This document shows positions 1-8,422 of a stretch of DNA of 64,000 bases, piece after piece. Position numbers and translations under genes: made by a program. Location: the NCBI RefSeq assembly GCF_016925635.1, contig NZ_CP070490.1, positions 4,098,001-4,162,000 of the forward strand, in the 5' to 3' direction. The number at the start of each line of letters is the position of its first letter. Within the stretch, counting starts at the first letter, position 1. The notes under the pieces are model-generated. The model was not told where the DNA came from. It searched no databases and saw nothing but the letters and a program-made list of their open reading frames with translations. The DNA comes from Lysinibacillus fusiformis. Lineage in GTDB: Bacteria > Bacillota > Bacilli > Bacillales_A > Planococcaceae.

Positions 1-930
1 GGAAAAAAACCTTATCTTTTTAGCCAAACGATGAGCGAGTACGCAAGTAGCGATATTGTCGATAAAGCTGCTGAATGGCACATACAATTGCATAAGGAAA
101 ACAAGGTTGATTTGAGCTTTACCCGCATTGCAGAAATACGTGAGCGCTTAGCAGATCAAAATATACCATTTATCGCTTTTTACCCGTCTCCATATGCCAT
201 GCAATTAACATTAGATCATTTTCTGAATCAACTGCAAATCCGTCAGCTTAACCAAAATAAAGTTGTGGTAGTGCATATTTTAATTCCCATAGACAAATCG
301 AATATAGATGACTTAGAATATCGGCAAATTGCCTTATATAAATCCATTTTAGATTTCAAACAACTGTATGCCAGCTCATTTATCGTGCATCGTGAGGCGT
401 CCTTCATTGCGATTATCACGACATATAAGCAATTTTTAAGTACAACGAACAGTTATTCACATTGTCATTTAGTTGATTTTTTAAATGAGAAACTATCTTT
501 TCCTGTCAGAATAGGGTGGGGGATTGGTGATTCTTTAATTGATAGTCAGGAGTTTGCTAAAAAAGCCGCAACTCTCTGCTCCTCAAAGGAAACACAGGGG
601 TATATTATTGAAAATACACGAGAAATCGGCCCTTTGTTATATGGAACGATGCTACAGTTTGACGATGAAAAACAACAGCATCTAAAAAATTTAAGTACGA
701 CATATGATATTCCCTTATTACAACTACAAAAAATAGAAGCGATGCTGGAAAAACTAACGACAACGATCGTCAGTGGGGAACTCCTCAGCACTCATCTCGG
801 CATTACGGTACGCTCTGCCAACCGCATTTTAAAGCAGCTCCATGAAAAAAAATTAGCACACGAATTACCAAGCAACATATCCACCACGCGTGGACGACCA
901 AAAAAGTATTATCAAATTCATTTATATTAG
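1..930 (+). CDS. Winged-helix regulator with degenerate GGDEF-like middle, 5'-partial
   Basis: The reading frame is open from the first base of the window, so the gene probably starts upstream; the first ATG is at 31 and has no good ribosome site. The middle part (around VRIGWGIGDSLIDSQEFAKK) resembles a degenerate GGDEF/nucleotidyl-cyclase fold without a GGDEF signature, so catalysis is unlikely. The last ~70 residues look like a winged helix (SGELLSTHLGITVRSANRIL) followed by a basic RGRPKKYYQ wing, suggesting DNA binding. I infer a cytosolic transcriptional regulator; the ligand and targets are unknown. The gene ends just before a structured 3' region and a bidirectional terminator. Confidence 0.6.
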   Translation, partial: GKKPYLFSQTMSEYASSDIVDKAAEWHIQLHKENKVDLSFTRIAEIRERLADQNIPFIAFYPSPYAMQLTLDHFLNQLQIRQLNQNKVVVVHILIPIDKSNIDDLEYRQIALYKSILDFKQLYASSFIVHREASFIAIITTYKQFLSTTNSYSHCHLVDFLNEKLSFPVRIGWGIGDSLIDSQEFAKKAATLCSSKETQGYIIENTREIGPLLYGTMLQFDDEKQQHLKNLSTTYDIPLLQLQKIEAMLEKLTTTIVSGELLSTHLGITVRSANRILKQLHEKKLAHELPSNISTTRGRPKKYYQIHLY

Positions 931-1012
931 TCAGGATGGAATGGCTACCTTCGCAAGTTGATAAGATGATCGTAAAGGTATAGCGGGGGAGTAACTCGGA
1001 TTTATAAATCCT
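931..1012. other. Structured 3' region with two nested pairings
   Basis: TCAGGAT directly after the stop codon can pair with ATCCTGA about 70 bases later, and inside this GGCTACCTT can pair with AAGGTATAGC. The closing stem brackets a G-rich stretch (GCGGGGGAGTAACTCGG). It precedes the terminator at 1022. It could be a simple 3' UTR fold or a small RNA element; I do not recognise a riboswitch class. Confidence 0.3.
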
Positions 1013-1021
1013 GAAAGGGAA

Positions 1022-1051
1022 AAAGAGACATCCATTTACGAATGTCTCTTT
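1022..1051. terminator. Bidirectional terminator between regulator and csp
   Basis: AAAGAGACAT and ATGTCTCTTT form a perfect 10-bp stem with a 10-base loop, followed by a T-run on + and by a T-run on - (AAAA before the stem). It can serve the + strand regulator and the - strand cold-shock gene. Confidence 0.8.
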
Positions 1052-1079
1052 TTATATGCACGTCTATGTTAAGTGAAGA

Positions 1080-1280
1080 TTATAGTTTCACTACATTCGT
1101 TGCTTGAGGTCCGCGGCTGCCTTCTTCTACGCCGAATTCAACTTTTTGGCCCTCTTCTAAAGTTTTGAAGCCATCAGATTGGATAGCTGAGAAATGTACG
1201 AATACATCGTTGCCACCTTCAACTGCGATGAAGCCAAAACCTTTTTCTGCGTTAAACCATTTTACTGTACCTTGTGTCAT
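1080..1280 (-). CDS. csp: Cold-shock protein, CspA/CspB family
   Basis: A 66-residue single cold-shock domain: RNP1 motif KGFGFI and RNP2 motif VFVHFSAI bind single-stranded RNA and DNA, acting as an RNA chaperone in the cytosol. The length is typical for Bacillus CspB/C/D. The ATG at 1280 is chosen because GGGAGGG lies at normal spacing upstream; the longer frame has no support. Upstream on the minus strand is a long AT-rich leader, as is common for cold-shock genes, but I cannot place its promoter with confidence. Confidence 0.95.
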   Translation of the reverse strand: MTQGTVKWFNAEKGFGFIAVEGGNDVFVHFSAIQSDGFKTLEEGQKVEFGVEEGSRGPQATNVVKL

Positions 1281-1509
1281 GTAAACACCCTCCCAAAAAA
1301 ATTCAACAATCAATTGCTTCTATCACATATAAAAAACCTATTCAAAAGCTCATATTACTTTTGAATACGTGTTTTTAATCATCGCAATGAAGTAATGTAA
1401 TTATTACCCTTATTATAGTACAGAATTGTTTGTATATCCAGTAAATTCCGTTTTTAGTAAGGAAAAATTTACATTTGTAATCTTATAGTAAAGAAACGCT
1501 ATTTCCTCA

Positions 1510-2136
1510 TTATTTAATCCATGCTTTTTCCTTCGCAACGATGACAGCCTCTGCCCGCGACTCTACATTCAGCTTGACGAATAGCTTGGATAAATAGTTC
1601 TCCACTGTACGCTGGGTGACACCTATTGCAGAGGCGATGGCTTTATTTGTGCAGCCTTGGGCAACAAGCTGGAGTATTTCCTGTTCCTTGTCGCTCAGTA
1701 AAACCTCCTGCTGAACATTCGGCAGGTTGGTGCGTTGCTGGACAAAGTCTAAGAAATCAGCTGCTAGTAAAATCTCACCTCTTAGGGCTGCTTGAATGGT
1801 TTGGATGACTTGCTCCTTTGTCGCCAGCTTTGATAGTAGGCCGTCAATTTTTTTCTCAATCAGCAGCTCATAATAATCGGAAAGTTCGTAGCCTGTATAA
1901 AGGATGATCAATGCCTCCGGTTGTTTTTTCTTGATCATCTCTGATAGTTGAATGCCGTTGATTGGCTTCATATTGATATCAATTAAAAATAATTGAAAGG
2001 TATCTGTATCCATTCTTGATAATACAGCTGCGCTATCCTGCTCTGTTTCGATATGAACATTGGCTAAATCCTGCAACAATGTTTTCGTACCATCTAAAAC
2101 GACAGGATGGTCATCTATAATAAGTATGTTCATCAT
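1510..2136 (-). CDS. ComA-like response regulator, NarL/LuxR type
   Basis: About 208 residues: a receiver domain at the N-terminus (ILIIDDHPVVLDG with the acidic pocket, phospho-Asp in LFLIDINM, Lys in the LLSKLAT region) and a C-terminal LuxR-type helix-turn-helix (LSDKEQEILQLVAQGCTNKAIA, then TVENYLSKLF). It overlaps the 3' end of the kinase gene by 26 bases, so the two are translated together. The start at 2136 follows an AGAGGACGGGG site. As part of a kinase/regulator pair it likely activates transcription when phosphorylated. It resembles ComA/DegU but the target genes are not visible here. Confidence 0.88.
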   Translation of the reverse strand: MMNILIIDDHPVVLDGTKTLLQDLANVHIETEQDSAAVLSRMDTDTFQLFLIDINMKPINGIQLSEMIKKKQPEALIILYTGYELSDYYELLIEKKIDGLLSKLATKEQVIQTIQAALRGEILLAADFLDFVQQRTNLPNVQQEVLLSDKEQEILQLVAQGCTNKAIASAIGVTQRTVENYLSKLFVKLNVESRAEAVIVAKEKAWIK

Positions 2137-4303
2137 ATGAATCCCCGTCCTCTTGTATTTGTATAAAAATATGCATGCCTTCATTACGACTCGATTGGAT
2201 GGTGATGTCACCATTAAAAGCACGGACACGTTCACGAATGCCATTAATGCCCATTGATGCAGAGGACTGAATTAAGTCGTCAATGTCGCAACCAATACCG
2301 TTATCATCATATTGAAGGATAAAGCCTTGAGGAATTGCTTGTAATTGTAGCGAAACCTCTGTTGCTTCGGCATGCTTGATTGCATTATTTAACAGCTCTT
2401 GAACGAGACGATAGACCACGAGATGAAGGGTGACATCCTGGAAGTGCACACGATCAATTTGTGCGTCTAATAAAAAGTCAGCCCGAATTTTTACCTTTTG
2501 AATGAGTTTTTTTAACGCCATTTGTAAGCCAAAGGTATCCAATAGTGGGGGACTTAGGTTCTCGCAATATTCTCGTAAGTCCTTTGTTGCGTTTAATAGC
2601 TGTTCACGAATAGCTAGCACGGTTTCCTTTTTAATAGTAGGAGAGCCGGCAAGGACATCAAGCTCTCTGGCTAAATGAAGCTGCTCCTGCAAAATGGTAT
2701 CGTGTAATTCCTGTGCTAAAATACTCTTTTCTTTCTCAATAATATTCCATAGCAATTTATCGAGCCAAGGAAGCGGTGTATCACTGGTGTTTTTCATATG
2801 CTGAATTTCCTGAACTAAATCCTCAATTTGCTGTAAATTATTGATAAACATCGACACATACAGCGCAAGCAATTCTAACCAAAGGAGCTCTTCCTTTTGC
2901 AGGGCATGTCGTATTTCTAGCATGATTTTTTCCTCTCCAGCATCATGTAACAGTAGTTGCGTATAGTGGCTTACATGCTGTGGAGAATCTTCTGTTATCG
3001 TACAGATATGAAACGCTGTTGTCCCAAGCTTCTCGGTAATTTCATATTTAAAACGATCCAATAATTCTTGCTGGTTTTTTGCTTTGCCCATGCGCTGAAC
3101 AGCCGCATATAAATTATGTACATAATTTCCAGTAGAAGAGAAGATAATTTTTCGATACTTAAAATCAATGCGCTCTTTTATATAGAAGCTCGCAATGATC
3201 ACCATGAAGACAAGTAAAAAAATACTTGTGACATGGACGATGGATAGCTGTCCCAAGAATAACAGGGCAATTCCCGCTGTCAACAGAAGCGCACTGAAAA
3301 AGGCTAGTGTTGAATAATAGCGTAATCGTGATAATTGGTATTCAATATCGAATAATCGTTCGTTCACCTGAATGAACAGAAAAGAGAACGGAATAAATAA
3401 TAAAAACAATGCGGCGATTTCAGCGTGTAATATCGGCTTATGTCCTAAAATTTCAGGTGTAACGAAAAATGATAAAAAGGGCAAAAACGGCACGATAAAG
3501 GCAAGCGCAATTAAACGAATTTTTGCCAATTTTGTGCGTAAATAACTCGTTAATAAAATATAAATAGCATACAGCACAAGGACAGCAAATAAACTTAAGT
3601 TCAAGATAGGCGTGACCTCACGTATTGCGGGCATGACGCTCTCCATTAGATAGCAGCCAGGGATGATAAGCGTTAATAAGTATAGCCATTTACTGTGAGG
3701 GTATGTCCATTTGATTCGTAGGTACTTGAAAAAGTGTTGTAAAAAGTGAATAAAGAGAACCATGCATAAAATAATACAAATGCCAATGACAAACATCCCA
3801 ATGATATTTCCTCTTGCTGATGCGCCCGTACTGATATAGGCCATGGAACAGGTTAATAAAAACAGGATTAATAAAAACGTTGCAAGATTGTTTTGATTAC
3901 GTCGCCAAACATAAAGGGCGACGCTGAAAGCTAGGAGAAAATAAAAGATTGGGAACAAAATTTGCAAATATAATTCTTCTGGCATATCTCGATGCTGGAC
4001 TGCAATGGTTTGAATGCTCTTATCGGCCTTTTGAATCGTTAATGAATTGGCACTTCTAACGACCATTTGTCGCTGAACGTAGCGATTCTCCATGGTTGGC
4101 TCCCCATCGATCGCCACAATGATATCTCCTTTTTCAATATTTTTTTGCTGTGCCCATTCGGGGTAATAGCTATCCACAAAAATAGGCTGCCCATTTGTCG
4201 TCTCAAGAGTGAGACTAATAAAGGGTGTTTTGATGGCAATACCTAATACATAAATACCAAGTATTAAATATGTAAGAAAAATACAATATGTCCATTTTTT
4301 CAT
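2111..4303 (-). CDS. ComP-like membrane sensor histidine kinase with PDZ-like segment
   Basis: A 730-residue kinase. An N-terminal membrane helix is followed by an extracytoplasmic PDZ-like segment (IEKGDIIVAIDGEP), then about eight to ten membrane helices to residue ~370, a cytoplasmic linker, a HisKA_3 H-box (QELHDTILQEQL, near residue 533), an N-box (ELLNNAIKHAEA, ~640) and a G-box (DDNGIGCD, ~670). This layout matches ComP of the quorum-sensing branch. No comQ/comX-like genes lie upstream, so the signal is unknown. The start has GAGG at good spacing. It is read divergently from the membrane gene at 4494, with inverted repeats between them. Confidence 0.88.
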   Translation of the reverse strand: MKKWTYCIFLTYLILGIYVLGIAIKTPFISLTLETTNGQPIFVDSYYPEWAQQKNIEKGDIIVAIDGEPTMENRYVQRQMVVRSANSLTIQKADKSIQTIAVQHRDMPEELYLQILFPIFYFLLAFSVALYVWRRNQNNLATFLLILFLLTCSMAYISTGASARGNIIGMFVIGICIILCMVLFIHFLQHFFKYLRIKWTYPHSKWLYLLTLIIPGCYLMESVMPAIREVTPILNLSLFAVLVLYAIYILLTSYLRTKLAKIRLIALAFIVPFLPFLSFFVTPEILGHKPILHAEIAALFLLFIPFSFLFIQVNERLFDIEYQLSRLRYYSTLAFFSALLLTAGIALLFLGQLSIVHVTSIFLLVFMVIIASFYIKERIDFKYRKIIFSSTGNYVHNLYAAVQRMGKAKNQQELLDRFKYEITEKLGTTAFHICTITEDSPQHVSHYTQLLLHDAGEEKIMLEIRHALQKEELLWLELLALYVSMFINNLQQIEDLVQEIQHMKNTSDTPLPWLDKLLWNIIEKEKSILAQELHDTILQEQLHLARELDVLAGSPTIKKETVLAIREQLLNATKDLREYCENLSPPLLDTFGLQMALKKLIQKVKIRADFLLDAQIDRVHFQDVTLHLVVYRLVQELLNNAIKHAEATEVSLQLQAIPQGFILQYDDNGIGCDIDDLIQSSASMGINGIRERVRAFNGDITIQSSRNEGMHIFIQIQEDGDSYDEHTYYR

Positions 4304-4375
4304 TGTGAAACCTCGATTTTGCTTATGATTAGAATCTCCTATATATTATCGCTAATTATTGATAAATTTGGAATA

Positions 4376-4438
4376 CCGAAATAACGTGTTTCGGAAAACC
4401 ACTATTGTTTTTTCGGAATAACGAAATAGTGTTTTCGG
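4376..4438. promoter_or_regulatory. Two inverted repeats between divergent genes
   Basis: CCGAAA (4376) pairs with TTTCGG (4389) around ATAACGTG, and CGAAA (4422) pairs with TTTCG (4433) around TAGTGT. Both half-site pairs share the core CGAAATA-n-GTGTTTcGG, and a further TTTTCGGAATAACG lies between them. The spacing and location between the kinase and the gene at 4494 suggest operator sites, possibly for the neighbouring regulator; this is inference. Confidence 0.4.
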
Positions 4439-4493
4439 ACATGGCTATGATACGGTAAATTTAATCATTAGTGACGAATAGGGGGACGATTGC

Positions 4494-5402
4494 GTGAAAA
4501 AAGGTATTCTAACACTTATTCTTTTTTTCCTCATCGCTATGATCACCATTCCATTGACCACGATGGCTAAAACGGTGAATCAAGATAAAGTCGAAGTAGA
4601 AATCGGTCTTATTGGCAGTGATCATCATTTTGTCTATAAGATTCCGAAGCATTTACATAAGGATGTGCCCTATACAGAAATGAAAAATGGCATTCAAGCC
4701 TCCTTAGCTAATCATTGGAAAATTGGAGAGACCCGTTACGAGGCCAATAAATCCGATGTTGCCTATACTTTTTATATTCAGGATTTATATCAAGAAAAGC
4801 AAGATGGTCAGCTCAAAGTAGCGATTCCCTATCGTAACCTCGTAGGGATGTTTGGCGAGCAAGATCCTATTCAATTGCGCATTTTAGCGAGTAAATTATC
4901 CAATTGGACTGTCAATACAAAGGATTGGACAGCGCTTGGCTTTATGGAGCCTTTTACTTTTTTAAGCGAGCGTGAATATGTTTATGAGGGAGCGGTCCAT
5001 GACTTATTGAACCAAAGGGTGGGTCATTTTGATGGCACAATCCAAAAAAGTCAGTTGCTTCTATATAGTGTGATCTATTTTTGCTTTATGGGTGTCCAAC
5101 TGCTTGCTTGTCTCATTTTGTCTAGACGCTTAAAAAGGAAAATCATTGAAAACCCAGACAATCTGCATCAGTTCCGTAAACTCAATTACCTGTATCAATT
5201 GGTGCCGATCTTAATCATTGTCGCGCAAATCGTGTTCCTTGTATTATCGGGCCTGATTACAGCATTTGGGTTATATTTTAGTCCGGGCATTGATTTATTA
5301 GTGATCGTTGGCCCTGTTTTACTGAATATCATCTTGCTTCCCACTTTTTTCGTCACAACAGAAAGTGAAATTTCAAGGGAGCTCAACAATAATTCGTTGT
5401 GA
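4494..5402 (+). CDS. Membrane protein of unknown function with signal peptide
   Basis: 302 residues starting with GTG. An N-terminal signal or anchor (LTLILFFLIAMITIPLTTMA) precedes an extracytoplasmic domain of ~165 residues, then three or four membrane helices (LLLYSVIYFCFMGVQLLACL, LVPILIIVAQIVFLVLSGLI, LLVIVGPVLLNIILLPTFFV). I do not recognise the family. It is divergent from the ComP-like kinase and shares its upstream inverted repeats, which raises the possibility that it belongs to the same regulon. It ends 47 bases before thyA. Confidence 0.7.
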   Translation: MKKGILTLILFFLIAMITIPLTTMAKTVNQDKVEVEIGLIGSDHHFVYKIPKHLHKDVPYTEMKNGIQASLANHWKIGETRYEANKSDVAYTFYIQDLYQEKQDGQLKVAIPYRNLVGMFGEQDPIQLRILASKLSNWTVNTKDWTALGFMEPFTFLSEREYVYEGAVHDLLNQRVGHFDGTIQKSQLLLYSVIYFCFMGVQLLACLILSRRLKRKIIENPDNLHQFRKLNYLYQLVPILIIVAQIVFLVLSGLITAFGLYFSPGIDLLVIVGPVLLNIILLPTFFVTTESEISRELNNNSL

Positions 5403-5449
5403 AATGGTATAATGGTCAACAGCAAACTTGAAGGAGCTGTTGAAGAAAA

Positions 5450-6427
5450 ATGACGCATCCAGAATTAGCGTACTTAAATTTACTACAACATATATTAGAA
5501 AATGGCACGAAGAAAGAGGATCGAACGGGGACAGGTACATACAGTGTCTTTGGTTATCAAATGCGTTTTGATTTAAGCAAAGGTTTTCCTCTTCTAACGA
5601 CAAAACGTGTGCCTTTTAAGCTTGTAGCAAGTGAATTATTATGGTTCATTAAAGGGGATACCAATATCCGTTACCTATTGCAGCATAATAACCACATTTG
5701 GGATGAATGGGCATTCAAAAAATGGGTGGAATCGGACGACTATACAGGGCCAGATATGACAGATTTTGGCCGTCGCTGTTTAGTAGACGAGTCATTTAAT
5801 GCATTGTATCAAAAAGAGCTTGCTTCATTTTGTGAACGTGTCTTAACAGACGATGCCTTTGCACAGCAATATGGAGATCTTGGAAATGTCTATGGCAAAC
5901 AATGGCGCCATTGGACAACTTCTGATGGCGAAAGCCTTGACCAGCTACAGGATGTCATTGATCAAATTAAGCATCATCCTGACTCACGACGTATTATTGT
6001 CAATGCGTGGAATCCTGAGGATGTGATCAATGCGGGGGCAAAGGGCAGTAAAGCCGCATTACCGCCATGTCATGTCATGTTCCAGTTTTATGTAGCAAAT
6101 GGTCAATTAAGCTGTCAGTTAATGCAACGAAGCTTAGATACATTATTAGGCTGTCCATTCAATATTGCGTCTTACGCTTTATTAACACATTTGATTGCAC
6201 ATGAATGCGGACTAGAGGTTGGCGAATTTATTCATAGCATTGGGGATGCGCATATTTATGCGAACCATGTGGAGCAAGTGAAAGAACAGCTATCACGTGA
6301 GCCAAGGAACCTACCAACATTGCACATCAATCCAAATAAAACATCGATCTTCGATATAGAGCTTGAGGATTTATCCATTGAAGGATATGATCCACATCCT
6401 GCGATTAAAGCACCGATTGCCGTATAA
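5450..6427 (+). CDS. thyA: Thymidylate synthase
   Basis: 325 residues of the folate-dependent ThyA family: makes dTMP from dUMP with methylene-tetrahydrofolate in the cytosol. Visible hallmarks are EDRTGTGT near the start, the catalytic Cys in [11 protein letters not shown] (~residue 207), the dUMP-binding [17 protein letters not shown] and the [10 protein letters not shown] block. The length is that of the longer bacterial ThyA with an insert around residues 90-140. In Bacillus a thymidylate synthase gene usually sits next to dfrA; here dfrA is ~40 kb away. Confidence 0.97.
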   Translation: MTHPELAYLNLLQHILENGTKKEDRTGTGTYSVFGYQMRFDLSKGFPLLTTKRVPFKLVASELLWFIKGDTNIRYLLQHNNHIWDEWAFKKWVESDDYTGPDMTDFGRRCLVDESFNALYQKELASFCERVLTDDAFAQQYGDLGNVYGKQWRHWTTSDGESLDQLQDVIDQIKHHPDSRRIIVNAWNPEDVINAGAKGSKAALPPCHVMFQFYVANGQLSCQLMQRSLDTLLGCPFNIASYALLTHLIAHECGLEVGEFIHSIGDAHIYANHVEQVKEQLSREPRNLPTLHINPNKTSIFDIELEDLSIEGYDPHPAIKAPIAV

Positions 6428-6430
6428 TAC

Positions 6431-6460
6431 TAACAGCAGCCTTTATGGTTGCTGTTTTTT
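6431..6460 (+). terminator. Terminator of thyA
   Basis: AACAGCA and TGCTGTT form a stem around GCCTTTATGGT, followed by six Ts, four bases after the thyA stop codon. Confidence 0.8.
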
Positions 6461-6610
6461 CAAACAAATAATTAGGTCTAACGATTTGTTTTACGAAATA
6501 GGTAGGTAGTTGGATGACTGGATGAAGAGAAATTGATTATAGTTATTATGGTATAATTAGCATTATTTGGTATAATGGTATTAGTCCATTATATTGTAGG
6601 GGTGATAGTT

Positions 6611-6796
6611 GTGAAAAATGCAATGGTACTTCTAGTAGATGAATATGATCGACAGCCAGGTGATCCAGAACAAAGCATGGGTTCTGTGCAGCATGCATTT
6701 TCCTGTAACTCGATCGAATTGTCACAGCAGCAAATTCAGGAAATGATGCAAATCATCGAAGAGATTCGTTTGAAAGGTTATAAAGAAACACTATAA
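6611..6796 (+). CDS. Small hypothetical protein
   Basis: 61 residues from a GTG that follows AGGGGTGAT at good spacing; upstream in-frame codons have no ribosome site. It begins hydrophobic (NAMVLLVDEYDRQPGDPEQS) and ends in a helical segment rich in Gln and Ile (SQQQIQEMMQIIEEIRLKGY). I do not recognise the family and see no signal peptide or membrane helix. It is followed by another small gene, so it may belong to a two-gene unit. Confidence 0.5.
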   Translation: MKNAMVLLVDEYDRQPGDPEQSMGSVQHAFSCNSIELSQQQIQEMMQIIEEIRLKGYKETL

Positions 6797-6841
6797 ATGT
6801 AAGCGCCTCCTAAGCTATAATGGCTGTGGAGGTGTTTTTTT

Positions 6842-7048
6842 ATGAACGTTATTTTTATCGATTCTTTTTCTGGGGAAGAGCTGTTACATATGGTGTCACA
6901 AGATGTAGCAGGCATTTTGGCAGCAGCACAGGGAGAAAGCGTGACATTTCCTGGAGGTCACTTTAAATATGAATTTCACAATTTAGATTTTTATGAGGAC
7001 AATGGCCAAATACGTCAGGAATTAGTGATTTATGTGAAAAAAATATAA
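6842..7048 (+). CDS. Small hypothetical protein
   Basis: 68 residues, alpha/beta-like and without membrane segments (FIDSFSGEELLHMVSQDVAG, then GGHFKYEFHNLDFYEDNGQI). TGGAGGTG lies upstream of the ATG at usable spacing. No family is recognised. It ends about 50 bases before the Rrf2 promoter, and no clear terminator separates them. Confidence 0.5.
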   Translation: MNVIFIDSFSGEELLHMVSQDVAGILAAAQGESVTFPGGHFKYEFHNLDFYEDNGQIRQELVIYVKKI

Positions 7049-7100
7049 GCCATACATTAGCAACAGAAAAACGGGCAACAATACATACAGGTCACAGTGC

Positions 7101-7137
7101 TTGACTTTTTTCTGTACCTGTAACTATAATAGTTACA
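7101..7137 (+). promoter_or_regulatory. Promoter and 19-bp operator of the Rrf2 gene
   Basis: -35 TTGACT (7101-7106) and -10 TATAAT (7125-7130) with an 18-base spacer. The palindrome TGTAACTATAATAGTTACA (7119-7137) covers the -10. Nearly the same palindrome lies at 7595 before the next gene, so the regulator very likely controls both. Confidence 0.85.
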
Positions 7138-7153
7138 ACAGGTGGTGATACAT

Positions 7154-7567
7154 ATGGTGAACAGTCGATTTTCGGTAGCGATCCATATTCTTTCGCTCAT
7201 TGCCACAATATCTGATAAAAGTCTGCTAACGTCTGACTTTATTGCTGGAAGTGTCAATACCAATCCAGTCGTTGTAAGACGAATGATTGGTGTGCTAAAA
7301 AAAGCAGGCTTACTTTCTTCTCATTCTGGCATGGCTGGCTATGAGTTGTTAGTGGAGCCAAAGGATTTAACACTATTAGCTATTTATCAGGCGATTGATG
7401 GACCAGAGCAGCTTTTTGCGATTCATGATGAGCCGAATCCAGCGTGTGCAGTAGGTCAAAAAATCCAGCATACATTGGAGGGTGTCTATACATCTGTGTG
7501 GCAGGCAATGGAAGAGCAATTACAAGCACAGACGCTACAGGATGTGCTAGATCAGCTTCGTACTTAG
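7154..7567 (+). CDS. Rrf2-family transcriptional regulator, YwnA-like
   Basis: 137 residues with an N-terminal winged helix (SRFSVAIHILSLIA, then VNTNPVVVRRMIGVLKKAGLL) and the typical Rrf2 C-terminal helices. The three-Cys cluster that binds iron-sulfur in IscR/NsrR is missing (one Cys, in PACAVG), as in YwnA, so sensing is probably thiol- or ligand-based. The ATG at 7154 follows GGTGGTGA; the alternative GTG codons are inside that site. It precedes a YwnB-like gene as in B. subtilis, and both promoters carry the same palindrome, pointing to autorepression. Confidence 0.85.
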   Translation: MVNSRFSVAIHILSLIATISDKSLLTSDFIAGSVNTNPVVVRRMIGVLKKAGLLSSHSGMAGYELLVEPKDLTLLAIYQAIDGPEQLFAIHDEPNPACAVGQKIQHTLEGVYTSVWQAMEEQLQAQTLQDVLDQLRT

Positions 7568-7594
7568 ACGGAGATGGTCTTCTTGTATCCAACC

Positions 7595-7613
7595 TGTAAC
7601 TAAAATGGTTACA
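7595..7613 (+). promoter_or_regulatory. Second Rrf2 operator, before the YwnB-like gene
   Basis: TGTAACTAAAATGGTTACA matches the palindrome at 7119 in 17 of 19 positions and lies 25 bases before the next start codon. TAAAAT inside it may be the -10; no good -35 is seen. Confidence 0.75.
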
Positions 7614-7637
7614 ACTAAACCTTAGGAGGAATAAATC

Positions 7638-8267
7638 ATGAAAATTGCCGTAATTGGTGCAACAGGGAAAGCAGGACAAAAAATAGTAGAGGAAGCACTA
7701 CAACGTGGGCATGACGTAACAGCCATCGTTCGTTCAGCAGCAAAAGCGACAGCCGCGATTCCAGTAATTGAAAAAGATGTGTTTGATGTGACACAAGAAG
7801 ATGTAAAAGGCTTCGATGTGGTTGTCAATGCATTTGGTGCACCAGCTGGACAAGAAGAGTTACATGTAAAAGCTGGGCGTCATTTGATCTCGATTTTCCA
7901 AGGTATTGCTACAAAATTAGTGGTTGTAGGGGGAGCGGGCAGTCTATTTGTGGACCCAGAGAAAAAAGTGCGTGTGATGGATACACCAGATTTCCCAGCA
8001 ATATACTTAGCGACAGCGCAAAATCAAGGACATAACCTACAGGATTTGCAACAATCATCCATTACTTGGACATTTATCAGTCCATCTGCATTTTTCGATC
8101 CAGAAGGACCACGTACAGGTCACTATACAGCAGGTGTCGACCATTTATTAGTAAATGATGCAGGGGAAAGCTATGTCAGCTATGCCGATTATGCCGTTGC
8201 TGTCGTAGATGAATTAGAAAACCCACAGCATGTCAATAGCCGTTTCACAGTAACGTCAAATAAATAA
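7638..8267 (+). CDS. NAD(P)-binding oxidoreductase-like protein, YwnB-like
   Basis: 209 residues, atypical short-chain dehydrogenase of the NAD(P)H-binding family (PF13460 type). The N-terminal Rossmann motif is IAVIGATGKAGQKIVEEAL, and VVVGGAGSLFV and the SPSAFFDPEGPRTG block are characteristic of this group. The Tyr-x3-Lys catalytic pair is absent, as in the family. It likely senses or reduces a small reactive compound in the cytosol. AGGAGG precedes the ATG. The gene is paired with its Rrf2 regulator and has its own operator. Confidence 0.85.
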   Translation: MKIAVIGATGKAGQKIVEEALQRGHDVTAIVRSAAKATAAIPVIEKDVFDVTQEDVKGFDVVVNAFGAPAGQEELHVKAGRHLISIFQGIATKLVVVGGAGSLFVDPEKKVRVMDTPDFPAIYLATAQNQGHNLQDLQQSSITWTFISPSAFFDPEGPRTGHYTAGVDHLLVNDAGESYVSYADYAVAVVDELENPQHVNSRFTVTSNK

Positions 8268-8276
8268 TAAAATGCA

Positions 8277-8305
8277 ACCGAGCGTAGGAAATGCGCTCGG
8301 TTTCT
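8277..8305 (+). terminator. Terminator after the YwnB-like gene
   Basis: CCGAGCG (8278) and CGCTCGG (8294) form a stem with a 9-base loop, followed by TTTCTT. Confidence 0.75.
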
Positions 8306-8422
8306 TGTGATTTTTTTGCTTTTTTGAAGGATTTTTTTCGTTTACAGAAAAATGACTGTTTACAATACGACTTTTATTAGCTACTATCAAGTGTGAGTAT
8401 TACATAAAAGGAGACGACAATC

